Shown here piece by piece: positions 8,235 to 15,803 of a stretch of 64,000 bases of DNA. The DNA lies in assembly GCF_000513895.2 (NCBI RefSeq), contig NZ_CP165782.1, positions 2,418,001 to 2,482,000 on the forward strand, written 5' to 3'. This stretch comes from Ensifer sp. WSM1721. GTDB lineage: Bacteria; Pseudomonadota; Alphaproteobacteria; Rhizobiales; Rhizobiaceae. The position numbers and the translations under genes were made by a program. Positions within the stretch are counted from its first letter, which is position 1; each line of letters begins with the position of its first letter. Under the pieces are notes generated by a model. That model did no database searches and was not told the DNA's origin. It worked only from the letters and a program-made list of their open reading frames with translations.

Positions 8235-9635
8235 CTACTTGCTCATTTCAAAGGGGGATAATCGCGGAATAGCTAAATTCTCTGACGGGGAAAAATACGT
8301 CAATTCGTTAGAGGACAACTTCGAAGTCCCGACATATGCCTCATCGCATTTTTTTACCAATTTCTTATGAAGATTTTCAGACCACGATCTTCCTGCTTTC
8401 GCTCTTGATTCCGCGGCCGCTTTAGCCACTTCGACACATAATGCGGCGCCAGCTTTTGGGCCGTCCCTATGCAGGGTCACTCCACCTCCCAAAACCCACC
8501 CCACATCGGGGCCTAAAAGCTCATAGTATGCGTGAAGTTGGCCTGCATAAATTCCTCCGGCAATGGTGGGCATCGCCTCATTTCGGCGAACCATATCGCG
8601 GTAACGTTGAACTGCTTGGACGAAACTGTTTTGTGTACTCGAGTCGAGTGATCTTTTCATATGACCAACGTCGGGGCGCCCACCAGGGTATATTACATCA
8701 GCACCCGACAATATAAGTGCTTCTAGTACCTTGTCGGGCGGGACATAGTTCGCCAAAGCCGTCCGCAACAGAGGATAACATGTTATAATTGGAGGTGAGC
8801 CCTGGACATCCACCATTTTTGCTCGACGGACGCTCTGGATAGCATCAATTCCATTTAAGCCTCCATCAATCTTCGATACCACCGGCGTAGGAAGCTGGTC
8901 ACAGAAAGCCTGCAGTTCCTCCAGCAAGACTGACGTAGGAAGTGTGAAGTTTAAGGATAATCGCCCTGAACGCCCGGACCATTGTTTGTCAGCTAAGCGA
9001 GAAGCAATTTCTCTAAGGCTTTCCAAGTGAGCGCGATCTAAGGGTAAAAAACGCGTATCCAGTTCAACGATGTTGAAGCCTGCTGCCATCACGTCAGACG
9101 CGATTGCCTCCAACGCGTCCAGCTTGAAGCCAACTCTCGGCTTAAATGAAAAAGCCAACAGTGGCATGCCATCTTCCAGTGAGAACACCTTTCTTAGATC
9201 GGATATATTTGTGGAGTACGTTCGAAAAAGGCCGGTATGTGCGTCGCGCCAGCTATCGGGTATGGAAATATCTTTGACAACGAAATCACTTACTTTTAGT
9301 GGCGGAAGGACAAATCTAAGCAGATCGCCGGCCAAAATCCCAAAAAGGTGATTGTAGCCCCCTAGCTCCGCCGGAAATAGGTCCGCGGCCAGTTCAAGAG
9401 TAAACTCGAATCGGCCTTTGGCGGGATCAACCACTTCACCAAGCTCAAACCGGGAGAGGCTCTCAAGTGAGCGATCCATCCTGTTCGACCAAAATTCGGT
9501 GTCTATCTCGGCAAACGTTCCAAATAGAGCGTCATCCTTCACTTGCGCGGCTACTGTATAAGCGTCATCCGAGCTGCCTGGCGTGCCATCTGCTTTTTGG
9601 ACAGAGAACTGAATTTTTATCTTAATCCAACTCAA
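8235..9635 (-). CDS. divergent RuBisCO-large-subunit-like protein (form IV-like)
   Basis: 466 aa. It starts with TTG at 9635, whose last two bases overlap the upstream TGA stop; the first internal Met is at residue 53. The order of elements follows the RuBisCO large chain: FPAELGGYN..LAGDLL (87-105), PLLAFSFKPRVGF (158-170, the K175 region), GFNIVELDT (186-194, the K201-D-E region), SGADVIYPGG (310-319), then IAGGIYAG (358-365) and LGGGVTLHRDGPKAGA (382-397), which match the two phosphate-binding glycine loops. The carbamylation triad is replaced (E191, L192, D193, T194), so carboxylase activity is unlikely. K165 is kept. The closest description is a RuBisCO-like protein of unknown reaction, perhaps an enolase or isomerase on a sugar phosphate. 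Confidence 0.72.
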   Translation of the reverse strand: MSWIKIKIQFSVQKADGTPGSSDDAYTVAAQVKDDALFGTFAEIDTEFWSNRMDRSLESLSRFELGEVVDPAKGRFEFTLELAADLFPAELGGYNHLFGILAGDLLRFVLPPLKVSDFVVKDISIPDSWRDAHTGLFRTYSTNISDLRKVFSLEDGMPLLAFSFKPRVGFKLDALEAIASDVMAAGFNIVELDTRFLPLDRAHLESLREIASRLADKQWSGRSGRLSLNFTLPTSVLLEELQAFCDQLPTPVVSKIDGGLNGIDAIQSVRRAKMVDVQGSPPIITCYPLLRTALANYVPPDKVLEALILSGADVIYPGGRPDVGHMKRSLDSSTQNSFVQAVQRYRDMVRRNEAMPTIAGGIYAGQLHAYYELLGPDVGWVLGGGVTLHRDGPKAGAALCVEVAKAAAESRAKAGRSWSENLHKKLVKKCDEAYVGTSKLSSNELTYFSPSENLAIPRLSPFEMSK

Positions 9636-9937
9636 GCGCGGAAAAACCTTACGACCGTTACGGGGCTATTCGATTCAATTTGTGGATAGAACGATTTCAA
9701 TGTACTAACTAGCTGATCCCGATGGCTAAATCCATCCATTCTGGCGTCTTGTTCCGTCAGTTCGCTGAGCCGGCAGAAAAATACCTCTTCGATGACAATC
9801 GGTATTCGGACGTTGCCCGTTATCAGGTCCGCTGGACCGACTTTGTAGTCGCGCTTGCCCATCCGAACGGTGGTGGTTTTCAGCCCAGAGTTAATCAGTG
9901 GAATGAACTGGCTCGCTAGCCGGATCTCTTGCCTCAT
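9632..9937 (-). CDS. ASCH-domain protein 1
   Basis: 101 aa, so essentially one ASCH domain. Features are IRLASQFIPLINSGLKTTTVRMGKRDYKVG near the N-terminus (the SG-K-T-T-x-R substrate-loop motif, residues 17-25), a central beta segment IVIEEVFFCRLSEL, and LTEQDARMDGFSHRDQL before the last strand. ASCH domains belong to the PUA-like fold and bind RNA or nucleosides; E. coli YqfB of this family hydrolyses N4-acetylcytidine. The start overlaps the upstream ASCH gene by 47 bases, and its stop overlaps the RuBisCO-like start. Substrate unknown. Confidence 0.75.
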   Translation of the reverse strand: MRQEIRLASQFIPLINSGLKTTTVRMGKRDYKVGPADLITGNVRIPIVIEEVFFCRLSELTEQDARMDGFSHRDQLVSTLKSFYPQIESNSPVTVVRFFRA

Positions 9938-10289
9938 TAATATCCACCCTAAAGCCGATTACCTTTTGATCGTCATGCCCAATTATCTGCTGCGCTATTT
10001 CAACAGCGTCGCTTAGGCTCTCGGCGATGGGTATAACTTCTGAAAATGGCACTTTTTTAAAGAACTCCGCGATACTTTCTGCAACGACGACCGTGTTCAC
10101 CTCACCCCAAATACTGTCTTTGGTACTGTAACCCCTTCGCAATTCAACTTCTCGGCCAACACACACGCGGGCATCATTGAATTGGCGGCCAAATCGTCTC
10201 AGTTCCCAAAGCTTTTCACCACTTTCAAACCATCTGAAAGGTTCAGATGCGAGAGCGACGAAGAGCCGCTTATGCCGAAACTGGGGCAA
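9891..10289 (-). CDS. ASCH-like protein 2
   Basis: The domain begins at RLFVALASEPFRWFESGEKLWELRRFGRQF, a second ASCH/PUA-like start with the SG-x-K-x-x-E-x-R loop, followed by VGREVELRRGYSTKDSIWG. I place the start at TTG 10289 (132 aa). The frame can also begin at ATG 10418 (175 aa), but those extra codons lie inside the conserved end of the upstream GNAT gene and look non-coding in this frame. Either way it overlaps both neighbours, so translation is probably coupled. It is longer and more diverged than ASCH 1; both may act on related modified bases. Confidence 0.6.
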   Translation of the reverse strand: MPQFRHKRLFVALASEPFRWFESGEKLWELRRFGRQFNDARVCVGREVELRRGYSTKDSIWGEVNTVVVAESIAEFFKKVPFSEVIPIAESLSDAVEIAQQIIGHDDQKVIGFRVDINEARDPASEPVHSTD

Positions 10290-10899
10290 AGTAGTATAGC
10301 ATCCCGGTTCGCTCTCCCCCGCTACGCCTTTCGCTGGATACTGTAGGAGCAACTGTGAATCCTGCGACTTGCAGGAAGTCTCTTTTAAGATATGTTCCTG
10401 CTGTGATCGCTCGGGCATCTCTTATTCTCCTCGTGGTCATAACCTCAACGAATTGAGCGCCAGGGAATAGTCGTGGCGCATATCGACGTGCGACCTTGGC
10501 CAGCGCCGACCCGATACCAAAGCCCTTCAACTCAGGAACAACTGCGACGCGATTAATCATAGTCAGACCCAACTCAGTAACGATCTCGCCTCTTGTCAGT
10601 TCCTCTAGGTCGACATCTAGCTCATGGACTTCGACCAAATGATTCCTTCCGACCGGTGCAGCGTACGCACAACCGCCCCCAAGGACCAGGGCGCCGGCAA
10701 AAGGCCATTTTCCATCCGGCCTACGAAACTTCTGAGGACATAATTGGGAGGTTGGATCGAGATAGCAAGCTATGACTTTCCCACGGGGATTACCCTCACG
10801 GTAATGTTGCTCGCCAATAAAATCTAAAACCGCACCCGAAGCGTTTCGTGGAATTACCCTGAACCCAGCTCCATCCAGTATATCTAAGTGATCAAACAT
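10270..10899 (-). CDS. GNAT-family acetyltransferase, first gene of the accessory operon
   Basis: 209 aa from the ATG at 10899. The acetyl-CoA-binding motif A is clear at about residues 115-130: INRVAVVPELKGFGIGSALAKVARR, with the pyrophosphate loop KGFGIG. An N-terminal part with Cys residues (ACYLDPTSQLCP) precedes it. It likely transfers an acetyl group to an amine, protein or RNA base. Being first in an operon with two ASCH genes suggests an RNA or nucleoside substrate, since GNAT acetylation and ASCH N4-acetylcytidine hydrolysis are opposite reactions. That link is inference. No promoter is obvious; the start faces a gap of about 270 bases. Confidence 0.7.
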   Translation of the reverse strand: MFDHLDILDGAGFRVIPRNASGAVLDFIGEQHYREGNPRGKVIACYLDPTSQLCPQKFRRPDGKWPFAGALVLGGGCAYAAPVGRNHLVEVHELDVDLEELTRGEIVTELGLTMINRVAVVPELKGFGIGSALAKVARRYAPRLFPGAQFVEVMTTRRIRDARAITAGTYLKRDFLQVAGFTVAPTVSSERRSGGERTGMLYYFAPVSA

Positions 10900-11171
10900 C
10901 GCGAATCCCAGCTATATGCTGAAAGCGATATCCAACAATTTTTCCGAAAGCAACGACACCAAAAACCCAGCTGTGGATGGAAGAAACTAGTCGCCCGTCA
11001 ACTCACATTTTTTACGCCATGGATCAACCGGACCAGTTGTCTAGCCAATACCGCACCACCAAATACTTACAATCCGCGCCTTCCCAGCCATCCAATTCCG
11101 ATGAACGTGTCTGGGCCGCTAATTCGGCCCGCTTTTGCTCACGGATACTGAGCTAGTTAGGCGGCGCAATT
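10900..11171. other. right-hand border of the accessory segment
   Basis: I support no gene here. An open frame at 10888-11151 (plus) has unlikely composition and overlaps the GNAT start. A hairpin with GGGCCG/CGGCCC arms (about 11112-11129) is followed by CTTTT. No exact second copy of the tRNA-Arg 3' end is visible, so no attachment site can be defined. Confidence 0.5.
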
Positions 11172-11546
11172 CTAGAGCACCGTTTTTCCGTACTGCCCCT
11201 CCAGCCACGCCTTAAGCGCGACGGCATTGTTCCGCGTCTCATCCCGCGCCGCATAAAGCAGCGTCACCGGCCCCCCTTTCAGCCGCTCACGTAACTCACT
11301 CACCGCCACCTGCGCCGCCTCACCTTCCAACTGCGCCGCATAGGCCTTGCAAAACGCCTCCCAGTCCTCCGGCTTCCCATGAAACCGCTTGCGCAGCGCG
11401 TCGCTCGGGGCGATGTCCTTCAGCCAGAGGTCGATTCGCGCCTTGTCCTTCGCGATACCGCGCGGCCAGAGGCGATCGACGAGAATGCGCGTTCCGTCGG
11501 ACGCTTCCGGCGCCTCGTAGACACGCTTCAACTGGAGTGATGGCAT
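11172..11546 (-). CDS. DUF488 family protein
   Basis: 124 aa, the normal size for the YeaO-type DUF488 family. The pattern is present: LKRVYEAPEASDGTRILVDRLWPRGIAKDKA, then LWLKDIAPSDALRKRFHGKPEDWEAFCKAYAAQL, and the GGPVTLLYAARDETRNNA segment near the C-terminus. Biochemical function is unknown; members are small cytoplasmic proteins. GC content returns to the core level here, so the gene lies outside the accessory segment. It stands alone, with about 80 bases to the next minus-strand gene upstream. Confidence 0.85.
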   Translation of the reverse strand: MPSLQLKRVYEAPEASDGTRILVDRLWPRGIAKDKARIDLWLKDIAPSDALRKRFHGKPEDWEAFCKAYAAQLEGEAAQVAVSELRERLKGGPVTLLYAARDETRNNAVALKAWLEGQYGKTVL

Positions 11547-11627
11547 TGGGCCCCCGCAAGAATTCCCGGGTCGGCCGTCGCCGTCCCCGGGAACGAAACT
11601 GTTTCCATCGAACGTAGCGGACCCTTC

Positions 11628-12050
11628 CTAATTGTGGAAGAAGGTCTGGATCTCGTCCGGCGTGACCTTGCCGTCCCGGTTGACGTCCACCTTGTCGAAA
11701 ATCCGCCGGTGGATGGTGCTGATCTCCTCGAAGGAAAGCGCGCCGTCATTGTCCGCGTCGGTGATGGCGAACATGATCTTCATCGCCTGCCGGTGCATCA
11801 TCATTCCGCGCATCCTGTCGCGGTACCTCATGCGATCGCCCCGCATCCCCTCACCACGCATCATGTCTCCGCGCATCATCTCCATCTGCCTGTCCTGCGC
11901 GGCTTCGTCCTGCGCCGGCGCGTCGTCGGTCGCGGGCGCCTCGTCCGGCGGTGGGGGTGTATCCGGCGCCTGGGCGGCAGCTATGCTCGTTGCGCTGATC
12001 GTCATAAGCGCCGCAAGGGCGGCCGCGACAGGCAATCGCATCGTCAACAT
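11628..12050 (-). CDS. exported EF-hand protein with Met/Arg-rich segment
   Basis: 140 aa from the ATG at 12050, chosen for the strong AGGAGGAGAG ribosome site; the open frame upstream is not coding-like. Residues 1-26 are a signal peptide ending in AAAQ. Residues 27-54 are Pro/Ala/Asp-rich. Residues 56-90 are unusually rich in Met and Arg (12 Met in 35, in repeats such as MMRGDMMRGEGMRGD). Two EF-hands follow: D98-x-D100-x-D102-G...E109 and D122-x-N124-x-D126-G...E133, so calcium binding is expected in the periplasm or outside. The Met-rich stretch might bind copper; that is inference. Confidence 0.8.
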   Translation of the reverse strand: MLTMRLPVAAALAALMTISATSIAAAQAPDTPPPPDEAPATDDAPAQDEAAQDRQMEMMRGDMMRGEGMRGDRMRYRDRMRGMMMHRQAMKIMFAITDADNDGALSFEEISTIHRRIFDKVDVNRDGKVTPDEIQTFFHN

Positions 12051-12296
12051 GTGCTCTCCTCCTCCAGTTGGGTTGAGTGTGATCCAGGTTTTCACCACTT
12101 TGAGATCGGGCGTTTCCCGCTGCCCGCCCGGCGGCGATGATCGCGTCTGCACCGGTCGCAGCCCACGGCAACGCACATCCTTCTCCAGGAAGGCGTAAAG
12201 CGCGTCGCGTTCAATCGAATTCGTGCGATGCGCTTTAGGACCTCGTTTTTGTGCATGTCGTCGCCCCAAACCGCTGCTCACTTTGGGCGACATGCA

Positions 12297-13736
12297 TTAG
12301 GCCGCCCCGCGCTCCTCGATCGGCCGCACATTCTGGTTCATCCGGAAGAGATTGAGCGGATCGTAACGCCTCTTCACCTCGACGAGCCGCCGATAGTTGC
12401 TGCCATAGGCGGCCTCGACCCGGTCGATCTCGTCTTCCGGCATGAAGTTGATGTAAGCGGTGCCTGCGGCATAGGGTTTCGCCGCCTCGAAAAGCCGCCG
12501 TGCCCAGTCGATGCAGGTCCGATCCATCGCCGGATCGCGCCAGCGCGCGTGCACATTCATGACGAAATGCGAGCTGCGCTGCGGGAAGGCGGTTTCCTCC
12601 ACGGCGACGCGACCGGCGGCACCGCCGACGTGGCCAATGAAGATCTCGCACTCCGGTCCCGGCAATTGCCGGACGGCATCGGTGAGCACGCCGATCGTTT
12701 CATCCGAAAGTTCCGTGAAATCATGGCTCTTCCAGTAGTTGCGGGCACCCGGCGTCAGCAGCGGATCAAAGGCCTGCTGCCAGCCGACGAAGGGAATGGG
12801 GCCGACGACGTCGGCGATCGGCTCGCCGATCGAACGCAGCTCCGCGGTTGGCTTCTCGCCTGCTTCGGGATCGCCGCAATAACAGATCGCCAGCAGCAGG
12901 ATCTCCTTGCCGTGCCACTCGGCGGGAAGGAACGGCAAGGGCGGCGCCTGCCGCATCACGGCCCAGCAGGTGAGTTCGTCCGGCGCCGTCTCGAGCGCCT
13001 GCCGGTACTGCTTGAGCACGCTTGGCGCGTCGGCGAAGGGATGCACAACCAGCCCCGCGACAACTTCCGGACCGAGTTCATGCAGCGCGAATTCGAAGGC
13101 CGTGACGACGCCGAAATTGCCGCCGCCGCCCCTGAGCGCCCAGAAGAGGTCGCGGTGTTCCGTCGGGCTCGCACGCACCAGCTCGCCATTCGCCGTCACC
13201 ACGTCGACGGAAAGCAAGTTGTCGACCGTCAATCCGAACTTGCGCGTCGTCCAGCCGAATCCGCCGCCGAGCGTCAGGCCGGCAATCCCCGTTGTCGAGT
13301 TGATGCCGGTCGGCAGCACCAGGCGGAACGCCTGCGTTTCCTTGTCGACGTCGGCAAGCGTCGCGCCCGGCTCCACCCAGGCCCGTTTGGTCGTCTGATC
13401 CACGCGCACCGATTTCATCGGCGTGAGATCGATCATCAGGCCGCCGTCGCAGACGGCATTGCCGGCAATGTTGTGTCCGCCGCCGCGCATAGCGACCAGC
13501 AACTGGTTCTCCGCCGCGAAGCGAACCGCATTGACGACATCCGCAGGCCCGGCGCACTGCACGATCAAGCCGGGCCTGCGATCGATCATTGCGTTCCAGA
13601 TCGTGCGTGCCTCGTCATAGGCGGCGTCGGTCGGCATGAGGACACGGCCACGCAGCCGTCCCGCAAGCGCCTCGATGGCCGCGGCGCTGATCATTGTTGT
13701 TCCTGCTTGCAGATTGGTGAGGCTCATATCGTTCAT
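12297..13736 (-). CDS. FAD-binding oxidoreductase, berberine-bridge-enzyme type
   Basis: 479 aa from the ATG at 13736, with GGAGGAG upstream. It is a PCMH-type FAD protein: residues 50-210 form the FAD domain (LIVQCAGPADVVNAVRFA, MRGGGHNIAGNAVCDGG with the His used for covalent flavin attachment, GLTLGGGFGWTTRKFGL). The C-terminal BBE motif (AYINFMPEDEIDRVEAAYGSNYRRLVEVKRRYDPLNLFRMNQNV) is complete. Relatives oxidise sugars or small alcohols with oxygen. The substrate cannot be told. It stands alone between the EF-hand gene and the divergent sugar cluster. The Met-Asn start region is short and has no signal peptide, so it is cytoplasmic. Confidence 0.85.
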   Translation of the reverse strand: MNDMSLTNLQAGTTMISAAAIEALAGRLRGRVLMPTDAAYDEARTIWNAMIDRRPGLIVQCAGPADVVNAVRFAAENQLLVAMRGGGHNIAGNAVCDGGLMIDLTPMKSVRVDQTTKRAWVEPGATLADVDKETQAFRLVLPTGINSTTGIAGLTLGGGFGWTTRKFGLTVDNLLSVDVVTANGELVRASPTEHRDLFWALRGGGGNFGVVTAFEFALHELGPEVVAGLVVHPFADAPSVLKQYRQALETAPDELTCWAVMRQAPPLPFLPAEWHGKEILLLAICYCGDPEAGEKPTAELRSIGEPIADVVGPIPFVGWQQAFDPLLTPGARNYWKSHDFTELSDETIGVLTDAVRQLPGPECEIFIGHVGGAAGRVAVEETAFPQRSSHFVMNVHARWRDPAMDRTCIDWARRLFEAAKPYAAGTAYINFMPEDEIDRVEAAYGSNYRRLVEVKRRYDPLNLFRMNQNVRPIEERGAA

Positions 13737-13963
13737 GATTCGCTCCTCCCACGGTGAACCATTGCCCCAGCAGCGCGGCATTCTGCGCCTTTGGCGGGCG
13801 CCTCGCAAGGCGCGCCGGGTGCCGCCCGATACACTTATGCGGGAGCGTGGGGAGCGGGGTTCTCGGCGCGCAATTGTTGCAATTGTGCTGAAAATGCTTC
13901 AATGAACCGCGGCGCGCGGAAGCAGCTCTGCAAAAGGCTGGTTTGGAAGAGGCAGGTTTGGGC

Positions 13964-14731
13964 ATGAAGGTCGTCATTCTCGCCGGCGGATACGGCACCC
14001 GCATCTCCGAGGAGAGCCACCTCAGACCCAAGCCGATGATCGAGATCGGCGGGCGCCCGATCCTCTGGCACATCATGAAGATCTATAGCCACCACGGCTT
14101 TTCGGATTTCGTGATCTGCCTCGGCTACCGCGGCTACATGATCAAGGAATATTTCTCCAACTATATCCTGCATTCCTCCGACGTCACCTTCGATATGGCG
14201 ACGGGCGAAACCACCTATCATACGAAAACGGCCGAGCCCTGGCGCGTGACGCTTGTGGATACGGGGCCGGACTCGATGACCGGCGGTCGCCTCAAGCGCG
14301 TGGCTCCCTATCTCGGCGATACATTCTGCCTGACCTATGGCGACGGAGTCGCCGATATCGACATCCGCGCGCTCGCCGATTACCACCGCAGCCACGGCCG
14401 CGAGGCGACGGTGACGAGCGTCGTGCCGCCGGGACGTTACGGTGCACTGGCGATCGAAGCGGGGCAGGTCAACAGTTTCGCGGAGAAGCCGGCGGGCGAC
14501 AATGGCCGTATTAATGGCGGATTTTTCGTGCTCAATCGCTCCGTGCTCGACCGTATCGAGGGGGATCACACCCCGTTCGAAAGCGCGCCGCTCGAGGGCT
14601 TGGCACGTGACGGAGAATTGATGGCCTTCCCGCATGACGGCTTCTGGCGGCCGATGGATACGCTGCGCGACAAGAACCAGCTCGAAGAGCTCTGGCAGCA
14701 AAACCGCGCGCCCTGGAAGATCTGGTCATGA
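13964..14731 (+). CDS. rfbF: glucose-1-phosphate cytidylyltransferase
   Basis: 255 aa from the ATG at 13964. It makes CDP-glucose from CTP and glucose-1-phosphate, the entry to CDP-deoxysugars. The nucleotidyltransferase signature LAGGYGTRISEESHLRPKPMIEIGGRPILWHIM is at the N-terminus. YGDGVADIDI carries the metal-binding Asp, and FWRPMDTLRDKNQLEELW at the end is typical of RfbF/DdhA. Its last four bases overlap the start of rfbG (ATGA), so the two are co-translated. Length matches the family. Confidence 0.92.
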   Translation: MKVVILAGGYGTRISEESHLRPKPMIEIGGRPILWHIMKIYSHHGFSDFVICLGYRGYMIKEYFSNYILHSSDVTFDMATGETTYHTKTAEPWRVTLVDTGPDSMTGGRLKRVAPYLGDTFCLTYGDGVADIDIRALADYHRSHGREATVTSVVPPGRYGALAIEAGQVNSFAEKPAGDNGRINGGFFVLNRSVLDRIEGDHTPFESAPLEGLARDGELMAFPHDGFWRPMDTLRDKNQLEELWQQNRAPWKIWS

Positions 14732-15798
14732 GCCGCCTCACCGATCCGAATTTCTGGGCGGGAAAACGCGTCCTGCTGACCGGCCATACGGGCTTCAAGG
14801 GAAGCTGGGCGGCCCTGTGGCTGAATAAGATGGGCGCCCGCGTCACCGGCTATGCGCTGCCGCCTGCTTCCGACCCGTCGCTCCACGCGCTTCTGAACGG
14901 GGACGGCCTGGCGGAGAGCCAGTTCGGCGACATTCGCGACGGCGAGGCGCTCTCTACGATCACGCGGAAGAGCGAACCGGAGATCATCCTGCACATGGCG
15001 GCGCAGCCGCTGGTGCGCGAAAGCTATGCGACGCCCGCCGAGACCTTCGACGTCAACGTCATGGGCACGGTCCGGCTGCTCGAGGCGGCGCGCGCCACCC
15101 CTTCCGTGAAGGCAGTCCTCGTCGTGACCACCGACAAGGTCTATCGCAATGACGAGACCGGACGGCATTTCCTGGAAACCGACACGCTCGGCGGACACGA
15201 CCCCTATTCCGGCTCGAAGGCCGCCTGCGAGGTGGCGGTCGCGACTTGGCGCAGCGCCTTCCTCGACGAGCGCGGCATCCGCATCGCCACGGCCCGCGGC
15301 GGCAATGTGATCGGCGGCGGCGACTTTTCGGCCGACCGGCTGGTGCCCGACGTCGTCCGCGCCGCCCTTTCCGGCACCAGGCTCAATATTCGCAGCCCAA
15401 TGGCGACGCGCCCCTGGCAGCACGTGCTCGATTGCCTCAACGGCTATTTCCTTTTTGCCGAGGCGCTCTATAAGGGCGCGAGCGATGTCGATGCCCTGAA
15501 CTTCGGCCCCTCGCCCGCCGAGCCGCCGATCGCGGTGCGCGACGTGGCAAACGCGATCCAGACGGCGATGGGGCTCGCTCCCGAATGGGAAGACGTCTCT
15601 TCGCTGAGGCAACCGCGCGAGATGCAGGCGCTCGGCCTCGACCCGGCACTCGCCGGCAAGAGCCTCGCCTGGCAGGCGCGACTCAGGCAAAAAGAGGCGA
15701 TCGAATGGACCGCCCGCTGGTACGACGGCTGGCGCCGGGGCAAGGCTCCGCTCGAGCTCACACTGGACCAGATCGAAGCATTTACGAAAGGCTACTGA
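14728..15798 (+). CDS. rfbG: CDP-glucose 4,6-dehydratase
   Basis: 356 aa. It converts CDP-glucose to CDP-4-keto-6-deoxyglucose using bound NAD+. The SDR fold starts with TGHTGFKGSWAALWL near residues 19-33. The catalytic DPYSGSKAACE (Tyr-x3-Lys) follows TTDKVYRN, and RGGNVIGGGDFSADRLVPD is typical of RfbG/DdhB. Start and stop fit the family length. It lies between rfbF and the C-methyltransferase gene in one operon (5 bases to the next start). Confidence 0.92.
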   Translation: MSRLTDPNFWAGKRVLLTGHTGFKGSWAALWLNKMGARVTGYALPPASDPSLHALLNGDGLAESQFGDIRDGEALSTITRKSEPEIILHMAAQPLVRESYATPAETFDVNVMGTVRLLEAARATPSVKAVLVVTTDKVYRNDETGRHFLETDTLGGHDPYSGSKAACEVAVATWRSAFLDERGIRIATARGGNVIGGGDFSADRLVPDVVRAALSGTRLNIRSPMATRPWQHVLDCLNGYFLFAEALYKGASDVDALNFGPSPAEPPIAVRDVANAIQTAMGLAPEWEDVSSLRQPREMQALGLDPALAGKSLAWQARLRQKEAIEWTARWYDGWRRGKAPLELTLDQIEAFTKGY

Positions 15799-15803
15799 CC
15801 ACG

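Noticed and set aside
10888..11151. 87-codon plus-strand frame at the right border of the accessory segment
   Set aside because: It overlaps the GNAT start, has no good ribosome site and no recognisable sequence pattern.
10900..11171. Second attachment site matching the tRNA-Arg 3' end
   Set aside because: Only short chance matches such as ATTCCGAT are present; there is no repeat long enough to call.
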